Source of the DNA: JAQVCM01 sp040403095
Lineage (GTDB): Bacteria > Bacteroidota > Bacteroidia > Flavobacteriales_D > Crocinitomicaceae
DNA length: 64,000 nucleotides
Reading direction: 5' to 3'
Assembly (NCBI GenBank): GCA_040403095.1
Contig: JBBALI010000004.1
Span: 1-64,000 of the forward strand
Shown: piece by piece, positions 34,293 to 42,631 of the stretch
Layout: each line of letters begins with the position of its first letter
How positions within the stretch are numbered: position 1 is the stretch's first letter
Notes under the pieces: model-generated
Seen by the model: only the letters and a program-made list of their open reading frames with translations
Told to the model about the DNA's origin: nothing
Database searches by the model: none
Made by a program: the position numbers and the translations under genes

Positions 34293-35648
34293 TTAATTGA
34301 TTTTATTTATCCAATCAAGCATCAATTTGAGAACATCTGGAGCAAAGGTTTCTTCATTTTCAAAATATTCATCAATGCCTAATTTTTGAGTTGTTTGAAA
34401 CAAATGATTTTTATTTTCTACCAATTTCACCTTATAATCTTTGTTTCCTGCTTTTTTTAATGCCGCTTCAATTCCTGCTAGATTTTCTTTGGCAGTTACC
34501 TGTATATCTTTATCGCCATTGAGCGCAAAAACAGGACATTTAACCTTTTCTAAAGAAATTTTTGGGTCATATTGTATAAAGTATCTGAACCAAGGCGAGC
34601 AAACGAGGTGGATAGTGTTTTGTATGTCAGATTCAGACATTTTATTCTTGGAAAGTAATTTTTTAAGTTTTGATTTCGCTTTTGCTAAGTCTTTTTCCGA
34701 TCTGATTATTGCATAACATTTTTGATTTAATGCTGCGTTCTCTTTGATAATTGATTCCGTTACTCCAGCTGCTTTGGAAACCTCATTATTCTGTAAAATC
34801 ATCAACTCGTCAATAGGAATTCCTGGTCCTGCTAAAAGGATTATAAATCCGATTGAGGTATCGCCTGCGGCAACCATTGGGGCAATCATTCCTCCTTCGC
34901 TGTGTCCAATAATTCCCAACTTGGAAGCATTGACCTTTGGATGCGTTTTCAAAAAATCTATGCCCGCTTTGGCGTCATCAGCAAAATCTTCAGAAGTCGA
35001 AGTAGCAAAACTTCCCTCTGATTGGGCAATTCCTCGATCGTCATATCGCAATGTGGCGATGCCGTTTTTGGCAAAATAATCCGCAATAACCCAAAATGGT
35101 TTATGATAAAACAATTCCTCGTCGCGATTTTGTCCACCAGATCCACTGATCAAAATCACAGTAGGAAAAGGTCCATCTCCATTGGGATACGTTAAAGTTC
35201 CTGCCAATGTTATTTTTTCTTTGGTATTTTTAAACTTAACTTCTTCAATTTGATATTCAAAAGGTGCTTTGGGTTCTTGAGGTCTATTGATTCCTTTAGA
35301 TTCTCCCGTTTTTCTAGATAAAGACAGAGGATAGTTTTTGCCAAATTGAGCGTAAATTCCTATCAATGAATCATTTTTATAATTTAATTTTGTAAATATC
35401 TTGTATTCAGGGAAATTTAAATTAATTTCATTTCCATCAACAATTACTTCTTTTACCTTATTTCCAAAAGACTTTTGATCTGGACTGTCCATCGTTGCTG
35501 TAAATCCATTTTCATTTTTAGAAATATGATAATCAAGTGTCAAAGGAAATCCTTGAATGAGTATTTTTCCTGACCAATCTCCTTCAAATTCTTGACTGAA
35601 GACTGAAAACGTGCTTAAAAATAGAGTAAGCGAAAGAAGATTTTTCAT
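34293..35648 (-). CDS. secreted alpha/beta hydrolase
   Basis: 451 aa with a signal peptide (MKNLLSLTLFLSTFSVFSQ). Residues ~20-115 form a small beta domain; the alpha/beta hydrolase domain starts at about 135. VILISGSGGQNRDE is the oxyanion region, the nucleophile elbow is GHSEGG with Ser250, an Asp lies in ALNGDKDIQV and the His in NKNHLFQ near the end. The type is an esterase/dipeptidyl-peptidase-like S9-group hydrolase; the substrate is unknown. It is the last gene of a minus-strand operon with a YIP1-type membrane protein and a DUF2089 regulator, overlapping the former by 4 bases. Confidence 0.87.
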   Translation of the reverse strand: MKNLLSLTLFLSTFSVFSQEFEGDWSGKILIQGFPLTLDYHISKNENGFTATMDSPDQKSFGNKVKEVIVDGNEINLNFPEYKIFTKLNYKNDSLIGIYAQFGKNYPLSLSRKTGESKGINRPQEPKAPFEYQIEEVKFKNTKEKITLAGTLTYPNGDGPFPTVILISGSGGQNRDEELFYHKPFWVIADYFAKNGIATLRYDDRGIAQSEGSFATSTSEDFADDAKAGIDFLKTHPKVNASKLGIIGHSEGGMIAPMVAAGDTSIGFIILLAGPGIPIDELMILQNNEVSKAAGVTESIIKENAALNQKCYAIIRSEKDLAKAKSKLKKLLSKNKMSESDIQNTIHLVCSPWFRYFIQYDPKISLEKVKCPVFALNGDKDIQVTAKENLAGIEAALKKAGNKDYKVKLVENKNHLFQTTQKLGIDEYFENEETFAPDVLKLMLDWINKIN

Positions 35649-36226
35649 AGTTGATAAATTAAAATTTTGGATACTATTTCAGCAATCACTAACCCTAGAA
35701 TAAAACTGACAATCAAGTTGGCTCCTTTTAAATTCGTTGAAATTTTGTAAGCTTTGAACAATAAAGCGATATACCAGATGATGAGTAGGAGTGAAATAAT
35801 TCCCGAAATAATTAAATAAATCCATTCAAATTGAGTCAGTTGAATGTCATTTGGTTTAGTGATACTTTGAATAATTTTTTCACCAATCAATCCGCTTTGA
35901 TTTTGAATATTAAACAATGGAATAATAAACAGTGGAAATCTAGCAAGTGCGGATGTTCCAAGAATATCGATAAATCTTGTTCTGCCTTTAGTTAGAAAGG
36001 AACCAAAGCCAAAAAAAATAAGTGTAATGACAGAGATATTTATCAAATTATCTAAATAAGACAAGTAAAAACTTTGATTTTTAGTGTAATGCGCATCTAA
36101 AATGCCATCAAATCGCGTATTGAAAAAAGCAGCCAATGTCGAACTCAATAACAAGAATAACAAGCCGAAAATTAAAGACTTTGATCCAGCAATTTGAACA
36201 AAAGGATTGAATAATTTTTGAATCAT
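35645..36226 (-). CDS. YIP1-like integral membrane protein
   Basis: The ATG at 36226 (MIQKLFNPFVQIAGSKSL) is preferred to an upstream start because the preceding gene stops at 36228. The 193 aa carry about five membrane helices (for example SLIFGLLFLLLSSTLAAF and GANLIVSFILGLVIAEIVS), resembling Yip1-domain membrane proteins. No enzymatic motif is visible. It lies between a DUF2089 regulator and a secreted hydrolase and is tightly coupled to both, so it may form part of an envelope response under the control of DUF2089. Confidence 0.65.
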   Translation of the reverse strand: MIQKLFNPFVQIAGSKSLIFGLLFLLLSSTLAAFFNTRFDGILDAHYTKNQSFYLSYLDNLINISVITLIFFGFGSFLTKGRTRFIDILGTSALARFPLFIIPLFNIQNQSGLIGEKIIQSITKPNDIQLTQFEWIYLIISGIISLLLIIWYIALLFKAYKISTNLKGANLIVSFILGLVIAEIVSKILIYQL

Positions 36227-36227
36227 C

Positions 36228-36509
36228 TTATTTATTTTCAAGGGTTTTAACTTTTTCAATTAAATCATCAAGCATATTTCTCATGGTTGGATAGCTCATT
36301 CCCATCTGACTAGCCATTTCTTTGATGCTTCCGCTAGATTTTAAAAAGGAAATGACAAATTTTTGTTCATCACCATTCAACTGCGCCAAAAGCGGCAATT
36401 CATATGATCCTTCCACATTGGTGTCGCAAGATTTGCAATGCATTCTATTCACTGAAAGCAAAGATTCACAACTTGGACAACAAAGCGGTAACTTTTTGAA
36501 TAACGACAT
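36228..36509 (-). CDS. DUF2089 family zinc-ribbon/HTH regulator
   Basis: 93 aa. An N-terminal zinc ribbon has paired cysteines (CCPSCESLL, then CKSCD), and the C-terminal half is a helix-turn-helix, SIKEMASQMGMSYPTMRNML, followed by a short helix. This is the layout of DUF2089 proteins, which often sit next to membrane proteins and are thought to regulate them. It starts the operon with the YIP1-like protein (adjacent by 1 base) and the secreted hydrolase. Confidence 0.8.
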   Translation of the reverse strand: MSLFKKLPLCCPSCESLLSVNRMHCKSCDTNVEGSYELPLLAQLNGDEQKFVISFLKSSGSIKEMASQMGMSYPTMRNMLDDLIEKVKTLENK

Positions 36510-36634
36510 ATTGTTTAATTTTACTTAAACAAAGTTAAATATATTTTTAATAAAATTTAATAAAATTCAATTATTTGAAGAATTTATTTTGTTATTGATC
36601 AATAAAGATTAATTTTAGTTTAATACAATATTTT

Positions 36635-36829
36635 ATGAGTCACAGAATTAGAAAAAATATAGAAAAGGGCATGGAAGTTAACATTGTTCTGAAAGCAGAT
36701 CAGCGAACAGGATTTCTAACTGAAGGAATTGTGAAGGATATTTTGACCAATGCGCCCAATCATCCGCATGGAATTAAAGTTAGACTAGAATCGGGTGAAG
36801 TAGGACGAGTGAAAGAAATAATCAGCTAA
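36635..36829 (+). CDS. ywbE: YwbE family protein
   Basis: 64 aa, the normal family length. The sequence SHRIRKNIEKGMEVNIVLKADQ, then the NAPNHPHGIKVRLESGEVGR block, is the diagnostic YwbE (DUF2196) pattern. It is probably a small beta-barrel nucleic-acid-binding-like fold; the function is unknown. It stands alone with its stop 5 bases from that of the convergent membrane-protein gene. Confidence 0.88.
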   Translation: MSHRIRKNIEKGMEVNIVLKADQRTGFLTEGIVKDILTNAPNHPHGIKVRLESGEVGRVKEIIS

Positions 36830-36833
36830 TTCC

Positions 36834-37352
36834 TTAACTAATTATTTTTTTTGGTTTTAATAAACTTCCAACAAAAGAGAAAATGGTAAAAATTGCCAGC
36901 ACCACTTTTCCTGTGTAATAAATCTTTGGATTTTCTAGCTGTAAACTAGCTAGAAGCAAAAATCCGATCAATAAAATAGTCATCAAAAGACCTAAAATAT
37001 AAAATTTCCCTTTTGACATTGTAACCAATTGAATTTGATAAAATAAGCCTATTAAAATTGAAATTGATAGTGAGATACTTCCTGTCAACCAAAAATCTTT
37101 CATTTCCAATATTTTAAAAGTTGCCAATGACAGCACGATAAATCCAATTGCTGCAAGAGAAGTCACAAACCATTTCATTTTGCTTTGATTGTATTTGATA
37201 AGGTGAAGCGAAGTGGTCGTTGCTAAAAATGAAATTCCAAATATCAAAGGACTAATTCCATTGATAAATTTTATCAATCCAAGAATAACAGCAATGGCTG
37301 TAAGTATGAAAAGAACGACACTTAATATGGTTAGAATTTTTAGAAATTTCAT
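36834..37352 (-). CDS. small integral membrane protein of unknown function
   Basis: 172 aa with about five membrane helices: ILTILSVVLFILTAIAVIL near the start, ISPLIFGISFLATTTSL, SLAAIGFIVLSLATF, FYILGLLMTILLIGFLLLA and VVLAIFTIFSFVGSL. No catalytic or ligand-binding motif is visible, and I do not recognise the family. It is convergent with ywbE. Confidence 0.55.
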   Translation of the reverse strand: MKFLKILTILSVVLFILTAIAVILGLIKFINGISPLIFGISFLATTTSLHLIKYNQSKMKWFVTSLAAIGFIVLSLATFKILEMKDFWLTGSISLSISILIGLFYQIQLVTMSKGKFYILGLLMTILLIGFLLLASLQLENPKIYYTGKVVLAIFTIFSFVGSLLKPKKIIS

Positions 37353-37662
37353 AAACTGTATCTATAGAATGTGAAGTTAAACATTTCCCAATTCTTGGAA
37401 TTAGTGAGATATGTAAATTTCAATAATAAATTTGAATGAAAAACTGTTTTATCTGGTAATCAATACTTTGATTTTGAAAAAGTTTTTATATTTTTATAAA
37501 AAAAATCGTGTAGTGAAATGAAAGAATAATTTAGTTCACAAATGATTATTTTTAATGCAATTCCAAAGATTAGCAGAAAGTTATCTTGGAACCGTTTTAA
37601 ATACTGATGGAGATTAAAAAACCATTGGACAAAAGCATTTTTTATTTACAAATTAGATTCAT
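37353..37662. other. 310-base gene-free stretch
   Basis: Very AT-rich. It contains only a 20-codon open frame (37555-37617) without typical features. I see no convincing promoter, hairpin or repeat. It probably holds the leaders of the divergent genes on either side. Confidence 0.4.
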
Positions 37663-38061
37663 ATGAAAAAAATTATTTTAATCAGTTTCCTTTTTATTGG
37701 TTTATCTTCTTTCTGTCAAGGAAAAGCAAAATTGTCTATTGATTGGCAATTTACTGGTATTATTGAAGGGTATGATCACGACAGTAAAGTAGAAGTGTAC
37801 TTAGATGGAGTTTTGGTCAAAACATCAACTGTGTCTAAGCAATCGAAGAAAAATTCAGTTTCGATTGTAGCTACCAAAGGTCAGCACAACATCCGAATAG
37901 TTAATTTCGCTTTGTTTGAAAATCAGTGGGAAGAGCATAGTGAGGCCAATGAGTATTCTTTAGATGCCAAATATGAGATTGATTTGAAATTGAAAAAGAA
38001 GAACTCAATTTCATTGATTTTTGATATTGACAAGGAAATAGTCATAGAAAGTGTAAAATAA
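37663..38061 (+). CDS. secreted protein of unknown function
   Basis: 132 aa with a signal peptide (MKKIILISFLFIGLSSFCQG). The mature part appears to be a small all-beta domain, with IEGYDHDSKVEVYLDGVLVK in the middle and a Lys/Ser-rich turn, ending in a strand EIVIESVK. I do not recognise the family; the fold may be Ig-like. It stands alone. Confidence 0.55.
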   Translation: MKKIILISFLFIGLSSFCQGKAKLSIDWQFTGIIEGYDHDSKVEVYLDGVLVKTSTVSKQSKKNSVSIVATKGQHNIRIVNFALFENQWEEHSEANEYSLDAKYEIDLKLKKKNSISLIFDIDKEIVIESVK

Positions 38062-38128
38062 AAAAGCTTTAAAATCAGCGTTTTTAGCGAATAATACACA
38101 AATTTTAAAAAAGATTTTGCACTTTCTC

Positions 38129-38158
38129 TTGCATGTAAAGAAAATAAAATTATTTTTG
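38129..38158 (+). promoter_or_regulatory. promoter of the DUF2795 gene
   Basis: TTG at 38129-38131 and TATTTTTG at 38151-38158, with a 19-base spacer, match the Bacteroidota consensus. The start codon is 30 bases downstream. Confidence 0.6.
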
Positions 38159-38187
38159 CGCCAAATTAACCCATTAAAACAGAAAAA

Positions 38188-38409
38188 ATGTATTGGACAC
38201 TAGAATTAGCATCATATTTAGAGGACGCACCTTGGCCAGCAGCAAAAGATGAGTTGATTGATTTCGCAATTCGCAATGGCTCTCCTTTAGAAGTTGTAGA
38301 AAACCTACAAGATTTAGAGGATGAAGGTGATATTTATGAAAGTATTGAGGAAATTTGGCCGGATTATCCATCCAAAGATGACTTTTTATTCAACGAAGAT
38401 GAATATTAG
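38188..38409 (+). CDS. DUF2795 family small protein
   Basis: 73 aa, acidic. YLEDAPWPAAKDELIDFAIRNG and the VVENLQDLEDEGDIYESIEEIWPDYP segment match DUF2795, a short helical family. The function is unknown. It is transcribed on its own from a good promoter and stops at a strong terminator. Confidence 0.85.
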   Translation: MYWTLELASYLEDAPWPAAKDELIDFAIRNGSPLEVVENLQDLEDEGDIYESIEEIWPDYPSKDDFLFNEDEY

Positions 38410-38410
38410 A

Positions 38411-38442
38411 AAAAAATCCTGGTAACTCCAGGATTTTTTTTT
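38411..38442 (+). terminator. terminator of the DUF2795 gene
   Basis: AAAAAATCCTGG (38411-38422) pairs with CCAGGATTTTTT (38428-38439) around loop TAACT, with extra T to 38442. Confidence 0.85.
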
Positions 38443-38452
38443 GACACATTTT

Positions 38453-38484
38453 TTGGTCTGCGACACTCTTTTAAACTACTTTTG
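38453..38484 (+). promoter_or_regulatory. promoter of the DtxR-type regulator, apparently leaderless
   Basis: TTG at 38453-38455 and TACTTTTG at 38477-38484 have a 21-base spacer. The ATG at 38489 lies only 5 bases after the -7 box, so transcription should start at or very near the start codon. Confidence 0.55.
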
Positions 38485-38488
38485 GAAT

Positions 38489-39157
38489 ATGTTAACAATC
38501 GCAGAAGAGAATTATATTAAACAACTGCTTTTATTGTCTTTAGAGCTTCCTAATAAAGGAGGAGTCGGCACAAATGATTTGGCAATTAGTTTGGAAGTAA
38601 AACCTTCTACTGTCAATGATATGTTGAAAAAATTGAGAACTAAAGAATTTATTCAATTTGAAAAGTACGGGAAAATATATTTGACTGAATTAGGAAAGTC
38701 AACAGGATTACAAATTATTCGTAAACACAGGCTTTGGGAAACTTTTTTGTATCAAAAACTTGATTTCACATGGGACGAAGTGCATGAAGTGGCAGAACAA
38801 TTAGAACATATTCAATCTCCGAAATTGGTTGAGAAGCTTGACAAATTTCTTGGTTTTCCAAGTTTTGATCCACACGGTGATCCGATTCCTAACTCAAAAG
38901 GAGAAATGGTTCAGCTTTCTAAAAAATTATTATTTGACGCTGAAATTGGTTCGATTTGTAAAATGGTAGCAGTAAAGGACAATTCAGCGGTATTTTTAAA
39001 TTACGTAATTGAAATTGGTCTTGGCATTAATAATCATATGAAAATTGTTTCAAAACAAGATTTTGATGATTCAATCGAAATTGAAGTAGATAAAAAAAAG
39101 GTTAGGGTAAGTAATAAGTTTGCACAAAACATCTATATTGTTTCAGATAATCAATAA
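38489..39157 (+). CDS. DtxR/MntR-type metal-dependent transcriptional regulator
   Basis: Senses divalent metal (probably Mn or Fe) and represses uptake genes. The ATG at 38489 is preferred over an upstream TTG at 38441 because that segment carries the promoter. The 222 aa have an N-terminal winged HTH (LAISLEVKPSTVNDMLKKLR), the metal/dimerisation domain and a C-terminal FeoA-like domain. Conserved metal ligands at His80, Glu103, Glu106 and His107 match MntR H77/E99/E102/H103, but the N-terminal MntR ligands D8 and E11 are Asn8 and Lys11. Whether the second site works is unclear. No metal-transport gene is adjacent. Confidence 0.88.
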   Translation: MLTIAEENYIKQLLLLSLELPNKGGVGTNDLAISLEVKPSTVNDMLKKLRTKEFIQFEKYGKIYLTELGKSTGLQIIRKHRLWETFLYQKLDFTWDEVHEVAEQLEHIQSPKLVEKLDKFLGFPSFDPHGDPIPNSKGEMVQLSKKLLFDAEIGSICKMVAVKDNSAVFLNYVIEIGLGINNHMKIVSKQDFDDSIEIEVDKKKVRVSNKFAQNIYIVSDNQ

Positions 39158-39207
39158 TTTAGACTAACTTTAGAATAATATACATAATCAAATTAAAATT
39201 ATTTAAA

Positions 39208-39531
39208 ATGGGAGAATATTGGGAAAGTTTGTCAGGCTTAAAAAAAGTGAAATTAATAGCAACAATCATTTTAAGCATTTTTGTAATCACTTTCGCAATT
39301 GTAAACTGGCAGGAAATTGAAGTTGAATTCATTTTCTTTCGATTGAAAATGTATGTTACCCTTTTAATAATCATTTGTCTATCACTAGGATATTTAATTT
39401 CATCACTTTTTGAATACAAGTATTACAATCAAAAACAAAAAGAAGTATTGGCTTTACAAGCAGAATTGGCTGAATTAAAGCAAAAATATCCGGAAATAGT
39501 TGGTGATATTGAGTTGGAAAAAGAAAATTAA
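39208..39531 (+). CDS. LapA-like (DUF1049) inner-membrane protein
   Basis: 107 aa. Two membrane helices (LIATIILSIFVITFAIVNWQ and VTLLIIICLSLGYLISSLF) with a short basic turn are followed by a coiled-coil tail (QKEVLALQAELAELKQKYPE). This is the lipopolysaccharide-assembly-protein-A domain layout. In E. coli LapA helps regulate LPS synthesis; the role here is inferred. It follows the metal regulator after 50 bases. Confidence 0.7.
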   Translation: MGEYWESLSGLKKVKLIATIILSIFVITFAIVNWQEIEVEFIFFRLKMYVTLLIIICLSLGYLISSLFEYKYYNQKQKEVLALQAELAELKQKYPEIVGDIELEKEN

Positions 39532-39585
39532 CTTCTGACAAAAAGAGTTTTTATCTTAGGATTAGAGATTAAAAACGGTTGGAAA

Positions 39586-39614
39586 CAAAAAGAGGCTGGA
39601 TAAATCCAACCTCT
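39586..39614 (-). terminator. terminator of the cold-shock gene
   Basis: On the minus strand AGAGGTTGGA pairs with TCCAGCCTCT (one G-T pair) around loop TTTA, followed by TTTTTG. The stem is at 39591-39614. Confidence 0.75.
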
Positions 39615-39641
39615 AAAAGTCATTAAATAATATTCGTTAAA

Positions 39642-39833
39642 CTATGCTTGTTTTACGTTTACTGCATTTAAACCTTTTTTTCCTTCTTGAAGTTCGAAAG
39701 TTACCTCGTCATTTTCTCTGATTTCATCAACCAATCCTGAAACGTGAACAAAATATTCTTTGTTCGAATCTTCCTCTTTAATGAAACCGAATCCTTTAGT
39801 TTCATTAAAAAATTTTACTATACCTTTATTCAT
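39642..39833 (-). CDS. cold-shock domain protein
   Basis: 63 aa, a single OB-fold cold-shock domain. RNP1 is KGFGFI and RNP2 is YFVHVS; the start NKGIVKFFNETKG is typical. It binds single-stranded RNA/DNA and melts structures. It is a single gene with its own terminator. Confidence 0.94.
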   Translation of the reverse strand: MNKGIVKFFNETKGFGFIKEEDSNKEYFVHVSGLVDEIRENDEVTFELQEGKKGLNAVNVKQA

Positions 39834-40039
39834 GCTACAATATTAAGGATAAAGTTTGTATAAACTTCTTTTTATTGAGTTTTAATTTCTGAAAAATACT
39901 TTAAAATCAATACCTTTTATCTCGAAAGGGCTTATTTCATTGTGTTTAGTGAAGAAATAAATAATTAATTATTTTTTAATTTGTTTACAAGAATTAATTG
40001 AAAAATTAGAAATCTCGACAAAATCACTAATTTTAGCAC

Positions 40040-40150
40040 ATGAAAAACATGATTGAAACGATTAAAAAATTGGCACCATATTTTCTAGATGTTTGGCAAT
40101 ATTTGATAATTATCTTAATTTTTATCTTGGCAGCTATTTTTATTCTCTAG
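40040..40150 (+). CDS. 36-aa single-helix membrane peptide (candidate small gene)
   Basis: An ATG frame of 36 codons starts MKNMIETIKKLAPYF and continues into an uninterrupted hydrophobic helix, WQYLIIILIFILAAIFIL, ending at TAG (40148-40150). The amphipathic basic start plus a membrane helix is the shape of a real small membrane protein. A near-match to a -7 box (TAATTTTA, 40028-40035) is immediately upstream. It could also be a chance AT-rich frame. Confidence 0.4.
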   Translation: MKNMIETIKKLAPYFLDVWQYLIIILIFILAAIFIL

Positions 40151-40213
40151 CTAGAAGTTTTCGATTTATATTTTTAGTCACTTTTTTAGTAAATTAGCTT
40201 CAAAAATAGTTCC

Positions 40214-42556
40214 ATGTTCAAAATCTTCTTTTTCTGTATTCTTTTTTATCCGCTTTTTTCATTCGGACAATCAAATATTGACTCGGTTTCACACATCAAT
40301 TATCAAGAGCTTCACGATACTTATCTGAATGATGTATGGGGGTTTGTGGATGAATTGAACAATGAATACATTCTCGTTGGGGCTAGAAAGGGAACTTCAA
40401 TCGTCGATATTTCAAATCCAGCAAATCCCCAAGAAGTTTTTTGGCAACCAGGAACGGAATCAATTTGGAGAGATTTAAGTTCTTGGAATAATTTTGCATA
40501 CGTAACTACTGAAGCTGAAAGTGGGTTGATGATCATGGATTTAACTTCCTTACCCGATCCTTCTGGAATAAACGTCAGTTTTTACAGCGGTGAAATTGGT
40601 TCTGAATGGACAGCTGCGCATACTTTATTCATCGATTCAAATGGATACGCTTATATTTTTGGGTCAAATAGAGGAAATGGTGGTGTAATAATTTTAGATG
40701 TTCATACAGATCCGCTAAATCCAGTAGAAGTTGGAATCTTTGATAATTGGTATTGTCACGATGGTTACGTGCTCAACGACACGATGTATTTGGCGCATAT
40801 TGCTGATGGATTTATTAGCATGGTTGATGTTACTGATAAGTCAAATCCAATTCTTTTAGGAACAAAAAACACCAATAACAATTTTTCTCATAACATTTGG
40901 ACGACACCTGACGGAAATATTGGTTTTACAACAGATGAAGTTTCAGGCGCTTTTATTGGTTCTTATGATTTGTCAGATCCACAAAACATTGTGCAATTAG
41001 ATAAAATTCAAAGTAGCCCCGGAAAAGGTGTAATTCCCCACAATACGCATTTTAGAGATGATTTTATCATCACTAGCTACTATTCTGATGGAATAACCAT
41101 GCATGATGTTACTAGACCTTCAAATTTAGTTCAAACAGGATTTTATGATACTTATCCAGGACAAACAATCAACTTCGATGGCTGTTGGGGTGTTTTTCCC
41201 TTTTTTCCTTCAGGCATAATTGCAGCTACAGATATCACTGAAGGATTGTATATTTTGAATCCAACTTATACACATGCTTCATATTTAGAAGGATTGGTCA
41301 GAAACGCTTCAGATTTGAGTCCTTTGAGTAATGTTTCTGTAGTCATTGATGAAGATGATCAGACTGAAATCAGTAAATCTTCAGGGAATTATGAAACTGG
41401 AATTATGGGTACTGGAAATTACAATGTTACTTTTTCAAAAGTAGCTTTTTATCCTCAAACAATTAGTGTGAATTTACAAGCTGGATTGGTTACAGAGTTG
41501 AATGTTGACCTGATTCCTATCCCACCTTTTCCTTTAAATGTATCTGTTTTAGAGTCTGGAACTGAGCAACCTATTTTCGATGCTCAAATTAAATTGGAAG
41601 CAACATTGATAACGCACGAACAAGTTGCAAATGGGTTAGGAGAATCAAATTTTAATCTTTTTTACAATGAAATTTATAAAGTTACTTGCGGTAAATGGGG
41701 ATTTGTTACGTTCTGCGATGATATTGAAATTAATGAAACAACAGGGAACGTTATCATTCATTTAGAAAAAGGAATTTACGATGATTTTTCTTTTGATTTT
41801 GGTTGGACAGCGACAAAAACTTCCTTGGTTTCATCTGGTGAATGGGAGAGAGGTAATCCAAATCCTACCTCTACTTTAAGTGCTCCGGCAGATGACGCTC
41901 AATTTGACTGTGGTGATTTTGCTTACGTTACTGGAAATGAACCGAGTTTAAATCCTGATGCGGATGACGTTGACAAAGGAAGAGTGACTTTATACTCTCC
42001 GATTTTTGATTTGACAACCTACTCAAATCCTTATCTGAATTACACAAGGTGGTTTTTTAATTTTCATGGTCCTTTACCGCCTGCTGATGATACTTTGGAA
42101 ATCAAATTATCCAATGGAATTACTACTGTTTTGATTGACAGTCAGGCTTCTGAAGACGCGGCGTTTTATCACTGGACGCCCAAAAGTATTCATGTTTCAG
42201 ATTTTATCACTCCAACTGCGAATATGCAACTAATTGTCACCGTTTCAGATGATGATCCAGCGGTGAACATTACAGAGGCTGGAATCGATTTTTTTAGTGT
42301 TTCTGAAACAAATATTTTGGAAACAAAAGAAAATGCTTTTGCGAAAAATATTATTTTCCCAATACCAACGAATGGAATTGTCTCTATTGTTCAAACAGAA
42401 ATATCTAATAACTGGACAGTGTATTCTGTTGATGGGAAAATCTTACAAAAAATTAAAATTCAATCAGATAAGATAAATATTGATTTAACATCATTTCAAT
42501 CTGGGACGTATATAATCCTATCAGATCAAGAAATTTACAGAGTTATCAAAGAATAA
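40214..42556 (+). CDS. choice-of-anchor B/LVIVD-repeat protein with T9SS sorting domain
   Basis: 780 aa with a signal peptide (MFKIFFFCILFYPLFSFGQ). Residues ~30-360 carry repeated blade-like LVIVD units (TSIVDISNPANPQEVFWQPG, VIILDVHTDPLNPVEVGIF, SMVDVTDKSNPILLGT) that form a beta-propeller. Next is a carboxypeptidase-regulatory-like Ig domain (YLEGLVRNASDLSPLSNVSV), more beta domains, and at the C-terminus a type A T9SS sorting domain (IFPIPTNGIVSI, ending SGTYIILSDQEIYRVIKE). It should be exported through the type IX system to the surface. The substrate is unknown. Confidence 0.88.
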   Translation: MFKIFFFCILFYPLFSFGQSNIDSVSHINYQELHDTYLNDVWGFVDELNNEYILVGARKGTSIVDISNPANPQEVFWQPGTESIWRDLSSWNNFAYVTTEAESGLMIMDLTSLPDPSGINVSFYSGEIGSEWTAAHTLFIDSNGYAYIFGSNRGNGGVIILDVHTDPLNPVEVGIFDNWYCHDGYVLNDTMYLAHIADGFISMVDVTDKSNPILLGTKNTNNNFSHNIWTTPDGNIGFTTDEVSGAFIGSYDLSDPQNIVQLDKIQSSPGKGVIPHNTHFRDDFIITSYYSDGITMHDVTRPSNLVQTGFYDTYPGQTINFDGCWGVFPFFPSGIIAATDITEGLYILNPTYTHASYLEGLVRNASDLSPLSNVSVVIDEDDQTEISKSSGNYETGIMGTGNYNVTFSKVAFYPQTISVNLQAGLVTELNVDLIPIPPFPLNVSVLESGTEQPIFDAQIKLEATLITHEQVANGLGESNFNLFYNEIYKVTCGKWGFVTFCDDIEINETTGNVIIHLEKGIYDDFSFDFGWTATKTSLVSSGEWERGNPNPTSTLSAPADDAQFDCGDFAYVTGNEPSLNPDADDVDKGRVTLYSPIFDLTTYSNPYLNYTRWFFNFHGPLPPADDTLEIKLSNGITTVLIDSQASEDAAFYHWTPKSIHVSDFITPTANMQLIVTVSDDDPAVNITEAGIDFFSVSETNILETKENAFAKNIIFPIPTNGIVSIVQTEISNNWTVYSVDGKILQKIKIQSDKINIDLTSFQSGTYIILSDQEIYRVIKE

Positions 42557-42568
42557 ATGTTAACGCAA

Positions 42569-42612
42569 TTGTTTAATAACTTCAATTTGGTAATTTTGAA
42601 AATGTATCTTTG
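42569..42612 (+). promoter_or_regulatory. canonical promoter plus a second -7 box before the GT2 gene
   Basis: TTG at 42569-42571 and TAATTTTG at 42591-42598 (19-base spacer) form one promoter. A second -7-like box TATCTTTG is at 42605-42612. Both lie upstream of a TTG start at 42632. Confidence 0.55.
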
Positions 42613-42631
42613 TTAATCAAAATCAGAAAAA

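Noticed and set aside
37555..37617. A 20-codon open frame in the gap before the secreted protein
   Set aside because: It is too short, has no membrane or signal character and no promoter.
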